A DNA stretch of 64,000 bases from Sporosarcina ureae (GTDB lineage Bacteria; Bacillota; Bacilli; Bacillales_A; Planococcaceae). This document shows positions 36,885 to 45,640 of the stretch, piece after piece. How positions within the stretch are numbered: the first letter of the stretch is position 1; each line of letters opens with the position of its first letter. The stretch spans positions 1,901,001-1,965,000 of the forward strand of contig NZ_CP015109.1 in the NCBI RefSeq assembly GCF_002082015.1, given 5' to 3'. Made by a program: the position numbers and the translations under genes. Under the pieces are notes generated by a model, which was not told the origin of the DNA, did no database searches, and saw only the letters and a program-made list of their open reading frames with translations.

Positions 36885-37823
36885 CTACGCTCTCTTGTCT
36901 TTATCTATCCATGTACGAATGTTAATGGCGATATCCAAAACACCCAGCATGACGGTGAAGGGACTGAGGAACATGGCGAATAATGTAGCTAGCACGTTGA
37001 CGATCACGGGAAGCTTCATCTTGCGCAATGCATAGTAAATTAACGCCAAACCTTGTAAGAAGAATAAGAATCTAAAGATGAGAATGGCATTTGCCTCCAT
37101 TAGATAGAACGTCGTTCCCTGTTCTGGCTGCGATAAAATAGAAATCAACAGCAACGCCAGATAGGCTACTACCGTCGCAAACGGAAGACGCATAGTAAGG
37201 AAGGAAGCAAACTTAGGAACTTCAAAACGCAAACGTGTTGCAACCGCCAAAATGGGCATAACAAACAGGTAGGCTGTTACAAAAACAGATAAGATGAACA
37301 GGGAAGGCACAATGGTTTGGTAATACGTAAATGCCTCTGCCACGGTTCGTTCTATTTCCTTCGTTGAATTTCCCATACCTGATAAAATCACAAGTGCTTC
37401 TTGCTGTATAGCAGAAAATTGTTGCATCAACTGTTCAATCGGGTTCATTTTCATGAACCACACAGTACCAAGATACAATAGACTTAATGAAATGAGCAAT
37501 GTGACGCCGGTCGCCATGTATACATAAAGTTTCGTCTTGCCAGTTCGCACAGTATCACCAATAACGAATCCAACTGCACTCAATACAACCGCTGCAGGAA
37601 TGGATAGCAAACCGCCAATCAATAATGTGATAAGCCATGTACACATCGCAACCATCAATGTAGAGATCCGGTCATAACGCAAACGATAAATTGTAATGGG
37701 TAGTGGAACGAGTAACAATGTCAATAAGCCGAGTAATGGTACATACAAAGTCATTGCCAGTAAGATGGCGAAGAGTGCTACCATCATCGCACCGTACGTA
37801 ATTCTACTTGCTTGATCTTGCAT
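36885..37823 (-). CDS. yybS: YybS family membrane protein (DUF2232)
   Basis: A 312 aa polytopic membrane protein with about eight hydrophobic segments. Position directly upstream of gdpP (11 bases) and the DUF2232 pattern (ITYGAMMVALFAILLAMTLYVPLLG..., split here at 20 residues: ITYGAMMVALFAILLAMTL) identify it as YybS. Its function is unknown; conserved linkage with gdpP, rplI and dnaB suggests an envelope role. It opens the operon, with about 250 bases of upstream sequence to rpsR. Confidence 0.88.
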   Translation of the reverse strand: MQDQASRITYGAMMVALFAILLAMTLYVPLLGLLTLLLVPLPITIYRLRYDRISTLMVAMCTWLITLLIGGLLSIPAAVVLSAVGFVIGDTVRTGKTKLYVYMATGVTLLISLSLLYLGTVWFMKMNPIEQLMQQFSAIQQEALVILSGMGNSTKEIERTVAEAFTYYQTIVPSLFILSVFVTAYLFVMPILAVATRLRFEVPKFASFLTMRLPFATVVAYLALLLISILSQPEQGTTFYLMEANAILIFRFLFFLQGLALIYYALRKMKLPVIVNVLATLFAMFLSPFTVMLGVLDIAINIRTWIDKDKRA

Positions 37824-38030
37824 ATCTACGCCTCAATTCATTCACTGCTTCTTTTGCCGCCTATCGTTAAGTAGGAGACAAAGTGGTATATTCCTTAATT
37901 CATATAAAGCTACAATCATCCTTCTAATTGTATCATGATTCGACGTGAAATCAAAAATACAGGCAGTTACAATTACAGTAAATTGGGTAGGCAACAAGCC
38001 CACATACAACAAGTTTTCGATACAAATAAA

Positions 38031-38073
38031 AAACCGCCACTGACTGAGTAATTCAGTCAGTGGCGGTTTATAT
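38031..38073 (-). terminator. Terminator of the rpsF-ssb-rpsR operon
   Basis: A perfect 17-base stem, AAACCGCCACTGACTGA with its complement, around GTAAT; T-rich on the minus strand. It begins right at the rpsR stop. Confidence 0.92.
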
Positions 38074-38074
38074 A

Positions 38075-38311
38075 TTACCGCTCTTCAGATACGAACGGAA
38101 GAAGTGCCATGATGCGTGCACGTTTGATTGCAACCGTCAATTTACGTTGGTATTTAGCGCTTGTACCCGTAACTCGACGAGGCAACATCTTTCCGCGCTC
38201 AGAGATAAACTTCTTCAACAAATCTACATCTTTATAGTCGATGTGTGTAATGTGGTTAGAAGTAAAATAGCAAACCTTACGGCGTTTGCGACCTCCACGA
38301 CGTGGTGCCAT
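38075..38311 (-). CDS. rpsR: 30S ribosomal protein S18
   Basis: A 78 aa protein that binds 16S rRNA in the platform as a complex with S6. The conserved blocks [22 protein letters not shown] (in part: [16 protein letters not shown]) and [19 protein letters not shown] are intact. The cysteine kept here is single, not a C+ zinc form. Third gene of rpsF-ssb-rpsR, about 45 bases after ssb. Confidence 0.97.
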   Translation of the reverse strand: MAPRRGGRKRRKVCYFTSNHITHIDYKDVDLLKKFISERGKMLPRRVTGTSAKYQRKLTVAIKRARIMALLPFVSEER

Positions 38312-38356
38312 AATTGTTGTCCTCCTTCCTATTTATGTATCGAGTGAACCGTTCTA

Positions 38357-38878
38357 TCAGAATGGCAAGTCGTCATCTGTTACTTCAATCGGACCGCCGC
38401 CTGGCTGGAATGGATCATTATCGACACGTGTCATATTTTGCTGATTCGGTTGGTAGGATTGCTGGTTATTGTATCCTTGTCCTTGGTTTTGAGAAGGTGC
38501 ATTATAAGAAGGTGCTCCACCACCATACGATGGTGATTGCTGACGTTCTGTATTAGCACTTCTTGGTTCCAGGAATTGAGTACTATCCGCAACAACTTCT
38601 GTCGTGTAAACACGCTTACCGTCTTGGCCTTCGAAACTGCCCGTCTGTATACGACCATCTACTCCGGCTAGACTTCCTTTTCGTAAGTAATTCGCGATAT
38701 TCTCAGCCTGTTTACGCCAAGCTACACACGTGATGAAATCCGCTTCCCGTTCTCCCTGGGCATTCGCGAACGCGCGGTTCACTGCCAGTGTAAAACGTGT
38801 AACAGCAATTCCAGTCTGTGTATATTTCAGCTCAGGATCTTTTGTTAATCGGCCAACTAAAACGACACGGTTTATCAT
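38357..38878 (-). CDS. ssb: Single-stranded DNA-binding protein
   Basis: A 173 aa SSB. The N-terminal OB fold (1-106) opens [21 protein letters not shown] disordered middle rich in G, Q, N, Y and S follows (107-160). The C-terminal tip ITDDDLPF-type peptide (VTDDDLPF) recruits replication and repair proteins. Located between rpsF and rpsR as in other Bacillales, where its expression is coupled to these ribosomal genes. Confidence 0.97.
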   Translation of the reverse strand: MINRVVLVGRLTKDPELKYTQTGIAVTRFTLAVNRAFANAQGEREADFITCVAWRKQAENIANYLRKGSLAGVDGRIQTGSFEGQDGKRVYTTEVVADSTQFLEPRSANTERQQSPSYGGGAPSYNAPSQNQGQGYNNQQSYQPNQQNMTRVDNDPFQPGGGPIEVTDDDLPF

Positions 38879-38926
38879 TCAGAATCAAACCTCCCTCATC
38901 ATAGATTTAATAAGTTTTATATCAGA

Positions 38927-39214
38927 TTACGCATCTAAACGAATTGTCATATGACGAATGATACCTTCGTTGATGTTCGCTAGACGTGTAAATTCATCGA
39001 TTGCTTCAGCACCAGCGTTAGCAGTTACTAATTGGTAGTAACCTTCACGTAAGTCGTCGATTTCGTAAGCAAGACGACGCTTGCCCCACTCTTTCGACTC
39101 GATGATTTCCGCTCCGTTTGAAGTTAAGACAGTATCAAAGCGTTCAATCAACGCTTTTTTCGCGTCCTCTTCAAGAGTTGGGCGCATAATGTACATAATT
39201 TCGTACTTTCTCAT
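38927..39214 (-). CDS. rpsF: 30S ribosomal protein S6
   Basis: A 95 aa ribosomal protein that pairs with S18 on the 16S platform. It opens [20 protein letters not shown], with the conserved [19 protein letters not shown] block. I use the ATG at 39214, which has AAGGAGGTGA at ideal spacing; the TTG one codon earlier is too close to that site. It is first in the rpsF-ssb-rpsR operon and is preceded by a hairpin that could be the S6:S18 autoregulatory leader. Confidence 0.96.
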   Translation of the reverse strand: MRKYEIMYIMRPTLEEDAKKALIERFDTVLTSNGAEIIESKEWGKRRLAYEIDDLREGYYQLVTANAGAEAIDEFTRLANINEGIIRHMTIRLDA

Positions 39215-39235
39215 CAATAGTCACCTCCTTATGGA

Positions 39236-39264
39236 CTTGGGCCCTACTTTTACAAGTGGGCAAG
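39236..39264 (-). ncRNA. Leader hairpin of rpsF, candidate S6:S18 binding element
   Basis: On the minus strand CTTGCCCACTT, loop GTAA, AAGTAGGGCCCAAG: an outer CTTG/CAAG stem, an inner CCCACTT/AAGTaGGG stem and a CC bulge on the 3' side. The known S6:S18 leader motif in Bacillota is a hairpin with an unpaired CC-containing bulge just upstream of rpsF. Position fits; identity is tentative. Confidence 0.5.
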
Positions 39265-39369
39265 GAGTAAGTAAATTTAATATTACTCACATCAGTACAT
39301 ACTATCACAACATAATTGGAATATCAACCTTCAATATACTATACTGAATGAATTAAGGAGTGATCCCAC

Positions 39370-39912
39370 ATGGAAGAACAACAGCCTGTAATCGTAGAGC
39401 TAGATTTACAGAAAATAGCGAAGCAAAGTCTATGACTTACCTTCTTACCGCTCATAGTACTTTTGATAATTCGTAGTCTGTTACAAGGCGGCCTACATCT
39501 GTCATTTTCGGTGTGGTATGTTGTCTATGCTTTGGTTGGATATATTTTACTGATTGTTATACATGAGTTTTTTCACTTGCTTGGTTTCCGTATTTTTTGC
39601 CATGTTCCGTGGAAGAACGTGGCGTATGGCGTCAATTTAAAGATGGGTGTTGCGTATGCTACCGCAGATCAATTGATGGACAATAAAGGTATTCGCAAAG
39701 CATTGTTGCTACCCTTTTGGATGACGGGTGTGTTGCCCGCTGTCCTTGCATTGTATTTTAATGACGGTGTGCTGTTGCTGTTAGGCGCTATGCTGATTGG
39801 CGGAGCGGCTGGGGATTTTGCTATGTATAAGGAGTTAAAGAAGTTTCCGGATCATGCCATGGTGAAGGATGATCCCGAGTTGCCGAAGTTGTATGTTTAT
39901 CCTGTTGAATGA
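39370..39912 (+). pseudogene. DUF3267 putative metalloprotease gene broken by an in-frame TGA
   Basis: An ATG at 39370 with AAGGAGTGA six bases upstream opens MEEQQPVIVELDLQKIAKQSL and then meets TGA at 39433-39435. The same frame continues LTFLPLIVLLIIRSLLQGG to 39912 with no further stop. A Trp codon (TGG) at that position would restore a 180 aa protein. The rest has about four membrane segments and HEFFH at 39562-39576, the HExxH zinc motif of DUF3267 proteins. It is either a recent single-base pseudogene or a sequencing error. Translation from an internal TTG at 39463 is possible but has no ribosome-binding site. Confidence 0.8.
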
Positions 39913-40066
39913 AGTCTAGAAGCTAGCGATTGTGTTGGGTGGGAATTTGCGATTAAATATAGAACGCAAATTTGATGATCGTTCATACGCAATCCCCTCG
40001 TACTCACCAATTATAATGATCTACTACATCTCTACGTGGATCTTGTCTCAACTAACTTCAAAATAA

Positions 40067-40103
40067 GAAAAGACTGATTCTCTCGAGGAGAATCAGTCTT
40101 TTC
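40067..40103 (-). terminator. Terminator of ychF
   Basis: A perfect 15-base stem GAAAAGACTGATTCT with its complement around CTCGAGG, just beyond the ychF stop; the minus strand ends in TTTTC. Confidence 0.88.
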
Positions 40104-40106
40104 GAA

Positions 40107-41207
40107 TTATACGTTGAAACGGAATAGCATGACGTCGCCGTCTTTAACGATGTATTCTTTACCTTCCAAACGCACTTTGCCGGCTTCTTTTGCCGCTGTC
40201 ATGGAACCCTGTTCGACCAAGTCATCGTATGCTACCGTCTCTGCACGGATGAATCCGCGTTCGAAGTCGGTATGGATTACTCCAGCACATTGTGGTGCCT
40301 TCATACCTTTGCGGAACGTCCATGCACGAACCTCTTGGACGCCTGCTGTGAAGTATGTAGCAAATCCAAGTAAATTGTACGTTGCTTTAATCAGCTGATC
40401 CAAACCGGACTCTTTAATGCCCAGCTCCTCAAGGAACATTTCTTTCTCCTCATCTTCAAGCTCAGCCATCTCTTCTTCAATCTTCGCACAAACTACAATT
40501 ACTTCTGCATTGTCCTTCTCTGCGAAATCACGAACTTGTTGTACGTAGGGGTTATTATCTGCATCTGCAATTTCATCTTCTGAAACATTTGCTACATATA
40601 ACATTGGCTTGATTGTCAGTAAGTGCATACCTTTGACGACTTGAAGCTCATCATCTGTCAATTCAACGGAACGTGCTGCCATTGCATTTTCAAATGCATC
40701 ACGTAATTTTAGTAGAACAGGCTCTTCCACCATAGCTTCCTTGTCTTTTTGTTTCGCCATTTTGGAAACGCGTGCTAAGCGCTTATCTACGCTTTCCATA
40801 TCCGCGAGAATCAATTCTAGATTAATGACTTCAATATCATCTATTGGACTTACTTTTCCTGCTACATGCGTGATGTTTTCGTCCTCGAAACAACGAACTA
40901 CCTGACAAATTGCATCTACTTCGCGAATATGTGAAAGGAATTTGTTCCCGAGTCCTTCACCTTTACTTGCCCCTTCAACGATTCCTGCAATATCCGTAAA
41001 TTCAAATGCAGTAGGTACCGTCTTCTTCGGTGTGACAAGCTCAGTCAATTTATCTAAGCGCTCATCTGGCACCTCAACAATTCCTACGTTCGGATCAATT
41101 GTACAGAACGGATAGTTCGCCGCCTCTGCTCCTGCTTTTGTTATTGCATTAAATAAAGTGGATTTCCCCACGTTAGGAAGACCTACAATCCCAGCTGTTA
41201 ACGCCAT
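40107..41207 (-). CDS. ychF: Redox-regulated ATPase YchF (Obg-like)
   Basis: A TRAFAC-class P-loop protein that prefers ATP over GTP and associates with ribosomes. P-loop [13 protein letters not shown]3 [17 protein letters not shown], and a C-terminal TGS-like domain with the motif [20 protein letters not shown] (20 residues). I start at the ATG at 41207 (MALTAGIVG), with AAAGGTG 8 bases upstream, giving 366 aa, the usual length. The TGS end FNV closes the protein. It lies downstream of the DUF951 and MscS genes on the same strand. Confidence 0.96.
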   Translation of the reverse strand: MALTAGIVGLPNVGKSTLFNAITKAGAEAANYPFCTIDPNVGIVEVPDERLDKLTELVTPKKTVPTAFEFTDIAGIVEGASKGEGLGNKFLSHIREVDAICQVVRCFEDENITHVAGKVSPIDDIEVINLELILADMESVDKRLARVSKMAKQKDKEAMVEEPVLLKLRDAFENAMAARSVELTDDELQVVKGMHLLTIKPMLYVANVSEDEIADADNNPYVQQVRDFAEKDNAEVIVVCAKIEEEMAELEDEEKEMFLEELGIKESGLDQLIKATYNLLGFATYFTAGVQEVRAWTFRKGMKAPQCAGVIHTDFERGFIRAETVAYDDLVEQGSMTAAKEAGKVRLEGKEYIVKDGDVMLFRFNV

Positions 41208-41301
41208 TATTCCCACACCTTTCTTATCTATCCAAAGCTTACATTATTCGTTAGTCAACCACTTCATTATAAGGACTACACAGTAGATTGTCCATTTGTT
41301 C

Positions 41302-41499
41302 TCAAGACTCGTTCTTCAGTAGAACCTTTTTCATCTTCTTAGCAAACTCATTGCGCGGAATCATGACACTATGCCCACAGCCTTCACATTTAATTCGAAT
41401 ATCTGCGCCCATTCGTATGATTTTCCAAGCATTTGTGCCGCAAGGGTGCTGTTTTTTCATCTCCACTACGTCATGCAAGTTAAACTCTTTGTCCGCCAT
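41302..41499 (-). CDS. yyzM: DUF951 family small protein (YyzM)
   Basis: A 65 aa protein with one C-x2-C pair in CEGCGHSVMIPR and HPCGTNAWKIIRMGADIRIKC (in part), giving a likely four-ligand zinc ribbon. This is the DUF951 pattern. Function unknown. The ATG at 41499 has AAGGAG 9 bases upstream, inside the 3' end of the MscS gene (20-base overlap), so translation is coupled. Confidence 0.9.
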   Translation of the reverse strand: MADKEFNLHDVVEMKKQHPCGTNAWKIIRMGADIRIKCEGCGHSVMIPRNEFAKKMKKVLLKNES

Positions 41500-42418
41500 C
41501 CTGTGAATCTCCTTCCTTATGTTCTTCACGTATTACCATTCGTGGGTAAGGCATTTCGATCCCATTCAAATCCATGAATTTCTTTAAATCCTGTCGAAGT
41601 TTACGACCTACATTAAAATTAGCAACCGGTTCCGTTTCAGCGGCAATACGTAGCAAGATTCTTGACGGTTCTATACTTTGTACGCCCAACACTTCAGGTA
41701 TTCCAATAACTTCTGAATAACGTTCTTTTGGTAACTTTCTAAGGAATTCCTTGATTAATTCCTCTGCGTGATCAATATCCGTTTCATACGATAACGCGAG
41801 ATCAAGTAAAACCATAGAATTCGTAACAGAGTAATTGACAACCTCACCTATTTGACCGTTAGGCACTGTATATAACTCGCCACCATATAATGCAATTTTC
41901 GTCGTGCGAAGCCCGATTTCCATGACGGTTCCTTCACCTGAATTAATACGCACATAATCGCCAACACCAAACTGATCTTCGAAAATGATGAAAAATCCAG
42001 ATATAACGTCCTTCACTAAACTCTGAGCACCGAAACCGACAGCAAGACCTAGCACACCTGCACCTGCAAGAAGGCCTTTTACGTCTATTGAAAACTCCGT
42101 CAAAACAGCCAATATTGCGGAGAAATAGACAATGTATTTCAATGCATTTTCTAATAGCTTAATCATAGTTCTCTCACGTCGTTCTGTTTTACGCATCGGA
42201 CTTTTCAACTTAATAGCAAAAAATCGGCGAATCAACGTTTGCCCGATTTTGACGACGATACCTGCTACGGCAATAATTAATATGATGCGAATAGCAAAGA
42301 ACCCAGTGCTAAGCCAAAAATCCACGTCAAATAGAGTGTCTTTTACTTGTTGAATTGCTTTTTCTAGACCTTTTAGGTTTTCTTTCACTTCTTCTTTTGT
42401 AGCAGAAGTTGATGCCAT
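41480..42418 (-). CDS. MscS-family small-conductance mechanosensitive channel
   Basis: A 312 aa channel that releases solutes on osmotic downshock. Three N-terminal membrane segments (about 35-55, 85-105, 110-140) end in the pore helix region with GVLGLAVGFGAQSLVKDVIS, followed by the beta domain EDQFGVGDYVRINSGEGTV and a C-terminal domain. The polar opening (1-30) is soluble. The ATG follows AAGGAGGA. Linked to the DUF951 and ychF genes downstream. Confidence 0.94.
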   Translation of the reverse strand: MASTSATKEEVKENLKGLEKAIQQVKDTLFDVDFWLSTGFFAIRIILIIAVAGIVVKIGQTLIRRFFAIKLKSPMRKTERRERTMIKLLENALKYIVYFSAILAVLTEFSIDVKGLLAGAGVLGLAVGFGAQSLVKDVISGFFIIFEDQFGVGDYVRINSGEGTVMEIGLRTTKIALYGGELYTVPNGQIGEVVNYSVTNSMVLLDLALSYETDIDHAEELIKEFLRKLPKERYSEVIGIPEVLGVQSIEPSRILLRIAAETEPVANFNVGRKLRQDLKKFMDLNGIEMPYPRMVIREEHKEGDSQDGGQRV

Positions 42419-42530
42419 GGAAAGAAATCCTCCTTTCGTATAAACCCTTACCCCTCAGGACATACTGCACAACAATACGTGCACAGAATATACTTTAGCG
42501 TAAATATATCACAAAGGACTGGTGTCACCT

Positions 42531-43172
42531 ATGTATACAGCTGAACCCTCTTCTTATCATTACCGTATTTCCAGTAAAGAAACCGGTGTTGTGTGGAAAT
42601 TAAGTTCTTATTTTATGCAACATATTCCGTTTAAACAACAACCCATTATTTTTTATTGCATCGGAACCGATCGTTCTACTGGTGACTCACTCGGGCCTTT
42701 GACAGGCTCCTACTTATCGGAACTAAGTCTATTTCCTTATACAGTAGTCGGCACGTTACAAGACCCGCTACACGCCTTAAATCTACAGCAACGTATGGAG
42801 CTCACAAAGTCATTATATCCTGATGCATTTGTAGTGGCGATCGATGCCTGCCTAAGTAAGAAGGATGCAGTTGGTGACCTATTGTTTCATAGCGGTCCCA
42901 TTGCACCAGGGAAAGCAGTAGGTAAAGAACTCCCCTTGGTTGGTGATGTATCTGTCAAAGGAATCGTCAATGTTGGTGGTTTCATGGAGCAAGCTGTTTT
43001 ACAAAGCACGCGTCTTCATCTGCCGTTTGAAATGAGTCGTATGATTGGCCGAGCTTTACAATTAGCACATCATCGTCAGCCTTCAAAAAGCATATACAAT
43101 CGTTACGATGACCCCAACTACCGCAATACCTGGAATGAAATTAGCTACCCGAATTTTCGTCAAGCCGATTAA
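42531..43172 (+). CDS. yyaC: Spore protease YyaC (DUF1256)
   Basis: A 213 aa protein of the YyaC family, related in fold to the germination protease-like hydrogenase-maturation peptidases and made during sporulation. Family blocks: IIFYCIGTDRSTGDSLGPLTG, VVAIDACLSKKDAVGDL and PGKAVGKELPLVGDVSVKG. The ATG at 42531 is preceded by GGTG; a GTG three codons earlier is an alternative. The presence of this gene indicates an endospore former. Its 3' end runs 90 bases into the convergent DUF554 gene with no terminator between. Confidence 0.92.
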   Translation: MYTAEPSSYHYRISSKETGVVWKLSSYFMQHIPFKQQPIIFYCIGTDRSTGDSLGPLTGSYLSELSLFPYTVVGTLQDPLHALNLQQRMELTKSLYPDAFVVAIDACLSKKDAVGDLLFHSGPIAPGKAVGKELPLVGDVSVKGIVNVGGFMEQAVLQSTRLHLPFEMSRMIGRALQLAHHRQPSKSIYNRYDDPNYRNTWNEISYPNFRQAD

Positions 43173-43787
43173 ATTTAACCCAATTGCTGCAATCATTAAG
43201 CCGCCTGTAGCTGTCATTTCAGAAATGAATAACTGCATTAATTCGTCAGGGACAAATCGACTGAGGAAGGTGGCAAGAAAGGTTATACTCCCTTGATAAA
43301 TTAATAGGGGAATCGCTGCAAATGCTACGCCAATACCTAATGCGGAACTGAAGATGATGGAAGTGAATCCATCTAATATTCCTTTCATTATTAAAACACT
43401 GTGATCATTACGTAGACCACTATCAATAGCCCCGATAATTGCCATGGACCCTACGCAAAAAAACAATGTGGCCGTGACGAACCCTTGTGCAATTCCCGGC
43501 CCTTCTTTTTTAGCTGGTAACTTTCTTTCAATCCATTGCCCTAATTGATTAACCTTTTGATCGAGATCGATCCATTCACCGAGGATTGCGCCTACCACGA
43601 TACTAAGAATAACAATGACAATTTGTGTTGTTTCAAACGTCATTTGCAAACCAATTGCTACTACAGCCATTCCAATTCCATACATGATGGTTTCTTTCAT
43701 TCGTTCCGGTATCCCATATAAAAACCTTCCGATTAACGTACCGATTATAATCGTCAGTACGTTAAACAGTGAACCAAATAATATCAT
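43083..43787 (-). CDS. DUF554 membrane protein (YdfK-like)
   Basis: A 234 aa polytopic protein with about six or seven membrane segments. The opening MILFGSLFNVLTIIIGTLIG, the FVTATLFFCVGSMAIIGAIDSGL block and the glycine-rich SALGIGVAFAAIPLLIYQG are DUF554 hallmarks. The function is unknown; a transport role is often guessed. It is convergent with yyaC with tail-to-tail overlap, and downstream of parB, from which it is separated by a terminator. Confidence 0.92.
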   Translation of the reverse strand: MILFGSLFNVLTIIIGTLIGRFLYGIPERMKETIMYGIGMAVVAIGLQMTFETTQIVIVILSIVVGAILGEWIDLDQKVNQLGQWIERKLPAKKEGPGIAQGFVTATLFFCVGSMAIIGAIDSGLRNDHSVLIMKGILDGFTSIIFSSALGIGVAFAAIPLLIYQGSITFLATFLSRFVPDELMQLFISEMTATGGLMIAAIGLNLIGLTKIRVANFIPGIAVVGVIVTIVYAF

Positions 43788-43817
43788 GTAGTCACGTCCA
43801 TGTTCTTTTCAAGAATA

Positions 43818-43850
43818 AAACCTACTTTGCAATGAAAGCAAAATAGGTTT
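43818..43850 (-). terminator. Terminator of the soj-spo0J operon
   Basis: AAACCTACTTTGC pairs with GCAAAATAGGTTT (one G-U pair on the minus-strand RNA) around AATGAAA, followed by TTTATT. Confidence 0.8.
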
Positions 43851-43858
43851 GTGTATCA

Positions 43859-44692
43859 TCACTCAGCGTTCAATAATTCAAGGATACGTTCAAAGTCTTC
43901 GTCCGAGTGAAACTCGATTTCTATTTTACCTTTTTTCTTCGTTTTCTTGATCGTTACGTTTGTACCGAATTGTTCACGCAGTGTGTTTTCCTGTGCTTCA
44001 ATAAAAATATCCTTTTTCTTTTCCTTCTTTGTTTCACGTGGAACATCTTCATTTAAATTTTGAACTAGTTTCTCTAACTGACGAACATTTAACCCTTCTG
44101 TTTTGGTCTTTTCGGCAACAGATAAAATCTGTTCTTTTTTACGCAAACCGAGTAGTGTACGACCATGTCCCATTGAAAGTATTCCGTGGGAAATGTCTTT
44201 CAACACTTTTTCTGGTAATGTGAGTAAACGAATGTGGTTGGCGATGTGCGGTCTACTCTTACCTAATCTAAAGGCAAGTTGCTCTTGTGTTAGCTTTAGA
44301 CTTTCCATTAAGTTTTGGTATGCCTCTGCAACTTCAATAGGAGATAAGTCTTCACGCTGCAAGTTTTCTAGAATAGCCATTTCCATTGATTGTTCATCTG
44401 TTAAGTCACGTACAACTGCCGGAATTTCCTTTTTGCCTGCCAATTCGGAAGCACGAAATCTTCTTTCCCCTACAACAATTTCATATTGAGTACCTACACT
44501 TCGTACAATAATGGGTTGCAGAACGCCGTGTTCCTTAATTGATTCGCTTAATTCATTCAATGACACTTCATCAAATTCTTTACGTGGCTGATATGGATTG
44601 ACTTTAATGCTTTTCAGACGTATAAGCTCTACCTTTTCCAATGTTTCACGAGGAAATAATGCATTCAGACCTTTACCTAGACCTTTACTCAT
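43859..44692 (-). CDS. spo0J: Chromosome-partitioning protein ParB (Spo0J)
   Basis: ParB binds parS and spreads as a CTP-dependent clamp to organise the origin region and load SMC. 277 aa from the ATG at 44692 (MSKGLGKGLNALF). The CTP-binding box GERRFRASELAGK, the N-terminal VNPYQPRKEFDE and a HTH (LTQEQLAFRLGKSRPHIANH, 20 residues) are clear. The start overlaps soj by 8 bases. A parS sequence lies within its own coding region at 44030-44045, as in Bacillus subtilis. Confidence 0.96.
   Translation of the reverse strand: MSKGLGKGLNALFPRETLEKVELIRLKSIKVNPYQPRKEFDEVSLNELSESIKEHGVLQPIIVRSVGTQYEIVVGERRFRASELAGKKEIPAVVRDLTDEQSMEMAILENLQREDLSPIEVAEAYQNLMESLKLTQEQLAFRLGKSRPHIANHIRLLTLPEKVLKDISHGILSMGHGRTLLGLRKKEQILSVAEKTKTEGLNVRQLEKLVQNLNEDVPRETKKEKKKDIFIEAQENTLREQFGTNVTIKKTKKKGKIEIEFHSDEDFERILELLNAE
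44030..44045. other. parS site inside spo0J
   Basis: TGTTTCACGTGGAACA, a match to the Bacillus parS consensus TGTTNCACGTGRAACA, within the coding region of the protein that binds it. Confidence 0.92.
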
Positions 44693-45446
44693 TCTCCACC
44701 ACTTCCTTTGCCAGCTCTGAATACACTTCCGCACCTTTTGATCGTGGATCATATAATATAATCGGTTTTCCATGACTCGGTGCTTCACTTAAACGAACGT
44801 TACGTGGAATAATTGTTTTATACACTTTATCTTGGAAGTATTTCTTTACTTCTTCAATAACTTGAATACCTAGATTGGTCCTGGCATCAAACATCGTCAA
44901 TAATACGCCATCAATATAAAGTGCTTCATTCAAGTGTTTCTGGACTAGACGGATCGTACTGAGCAATTGACTAAGCCCTTCAAGCGCATAGTATTCACAC
45001 TGTACAGGAATAATAATCGAATCGGAAGCCGTCAACGCATTTAACGTTAAAAGGCCAAGAGATGGAGGACAATCAATAATGACATAATCATAGTCATCTT
45101 TAATGTCTTGAATTGCATGTTTCATACGAACCTCACGTGATATCGTAGAGACGAGCTCAATTTCAGCTCCCGCAAGTGAAATAGTAGCAGGGACAATTTC
45201 AAGGTTTTCAATTTCCGTTGGTAGAATCACGTCACGTACTGGCACATCATCGATTAACATATTATAAATACAGTCTTGTACATCACCTTTGTTAACCCCG
45301 ACTCCACTCGTTGCATTTCCTTGCGGATCAGAATCAATTAAGAGCACTTTTTTGCCTAAATGGGCAAGGCATGCACTTAAGTTTACAGAAGTCGTCGTTT
45401 TACCGACTCCGCCTTTTTGATTTGCTATAGCAATAATCTTACCCAC
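44685..45446 (-). CDS. soj: Chromosome-partitioning ATPase ParA (Soj)
   Basis: A 253 aa P-loop ATPase with the deviant Walker A KGGVGKTTTSVN, the A' motif LLIDSDPQGNATSG and Walker B VIIDCPPSLGLL. It acts with Spo0J on origin positioning, regulates DnaA and influences sporulation entry. GTG start with AGGTG 5 bases upstream. Its 3' end overlaps spo0J, giving the canonical soj-spo0J pair. Confidence 0.97.
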   Translation of the reverse strand: MGKIIAIANQKGGVGKTTTSVNLSACLAHLGKKVLLIDSDPQGNATSGVGVNKGDVQDCIYNMLIDDVPVRDVILPTEIENLEIVPATISLAGAEIELVSTISREVRMKHAIQDIKDDYDYVIIDCPPSLGLLTLNALTASDSIIIPVQCEYYALEGLSQLLSTIRLVQKHLNEALYIDGVLLTMFDARTNLGIQVIEEVKKYFQDKVYKTIIPRNVRLSEAPSHGKPIILYDPRSKGAEVYSELAKEVVENE

Positions 45447-45603
45447 TCTTGCACCTGCTTTCTTTCCTTTTTCATTTATCTTACTAGTATACCAAAGTTT
45501 TGCTGGTTGCTTCGTATGTTTGAATTGCCTGACAAGTAGACTGTTCTATGTGGTCTACTTCAGTTTATCATCTTCACTGTACGAACTCTATTGATATATA
45601 AGA

Positions 45604-45633
45604 AAACTCTTGCTAGTAAATCAGCAAGAGTTT
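45604..45633 (-). terminator. Terminator of noc
   Basis: AAACTCTTGCT pairs with AGCAAGAGTTT around AGTAAATC; a TTTT run follows on the minus strand. Confidence 0.85.
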
Positions 45634-45640
45634 CCATTCG

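Noticed and set aside
44641..44656. TGTTTCACGAGGAAAT near the start of spo0J as a fourth parS
   Set aside because: The central CACGTG is broken (CACGAG) and the right arm diverges at several positions.
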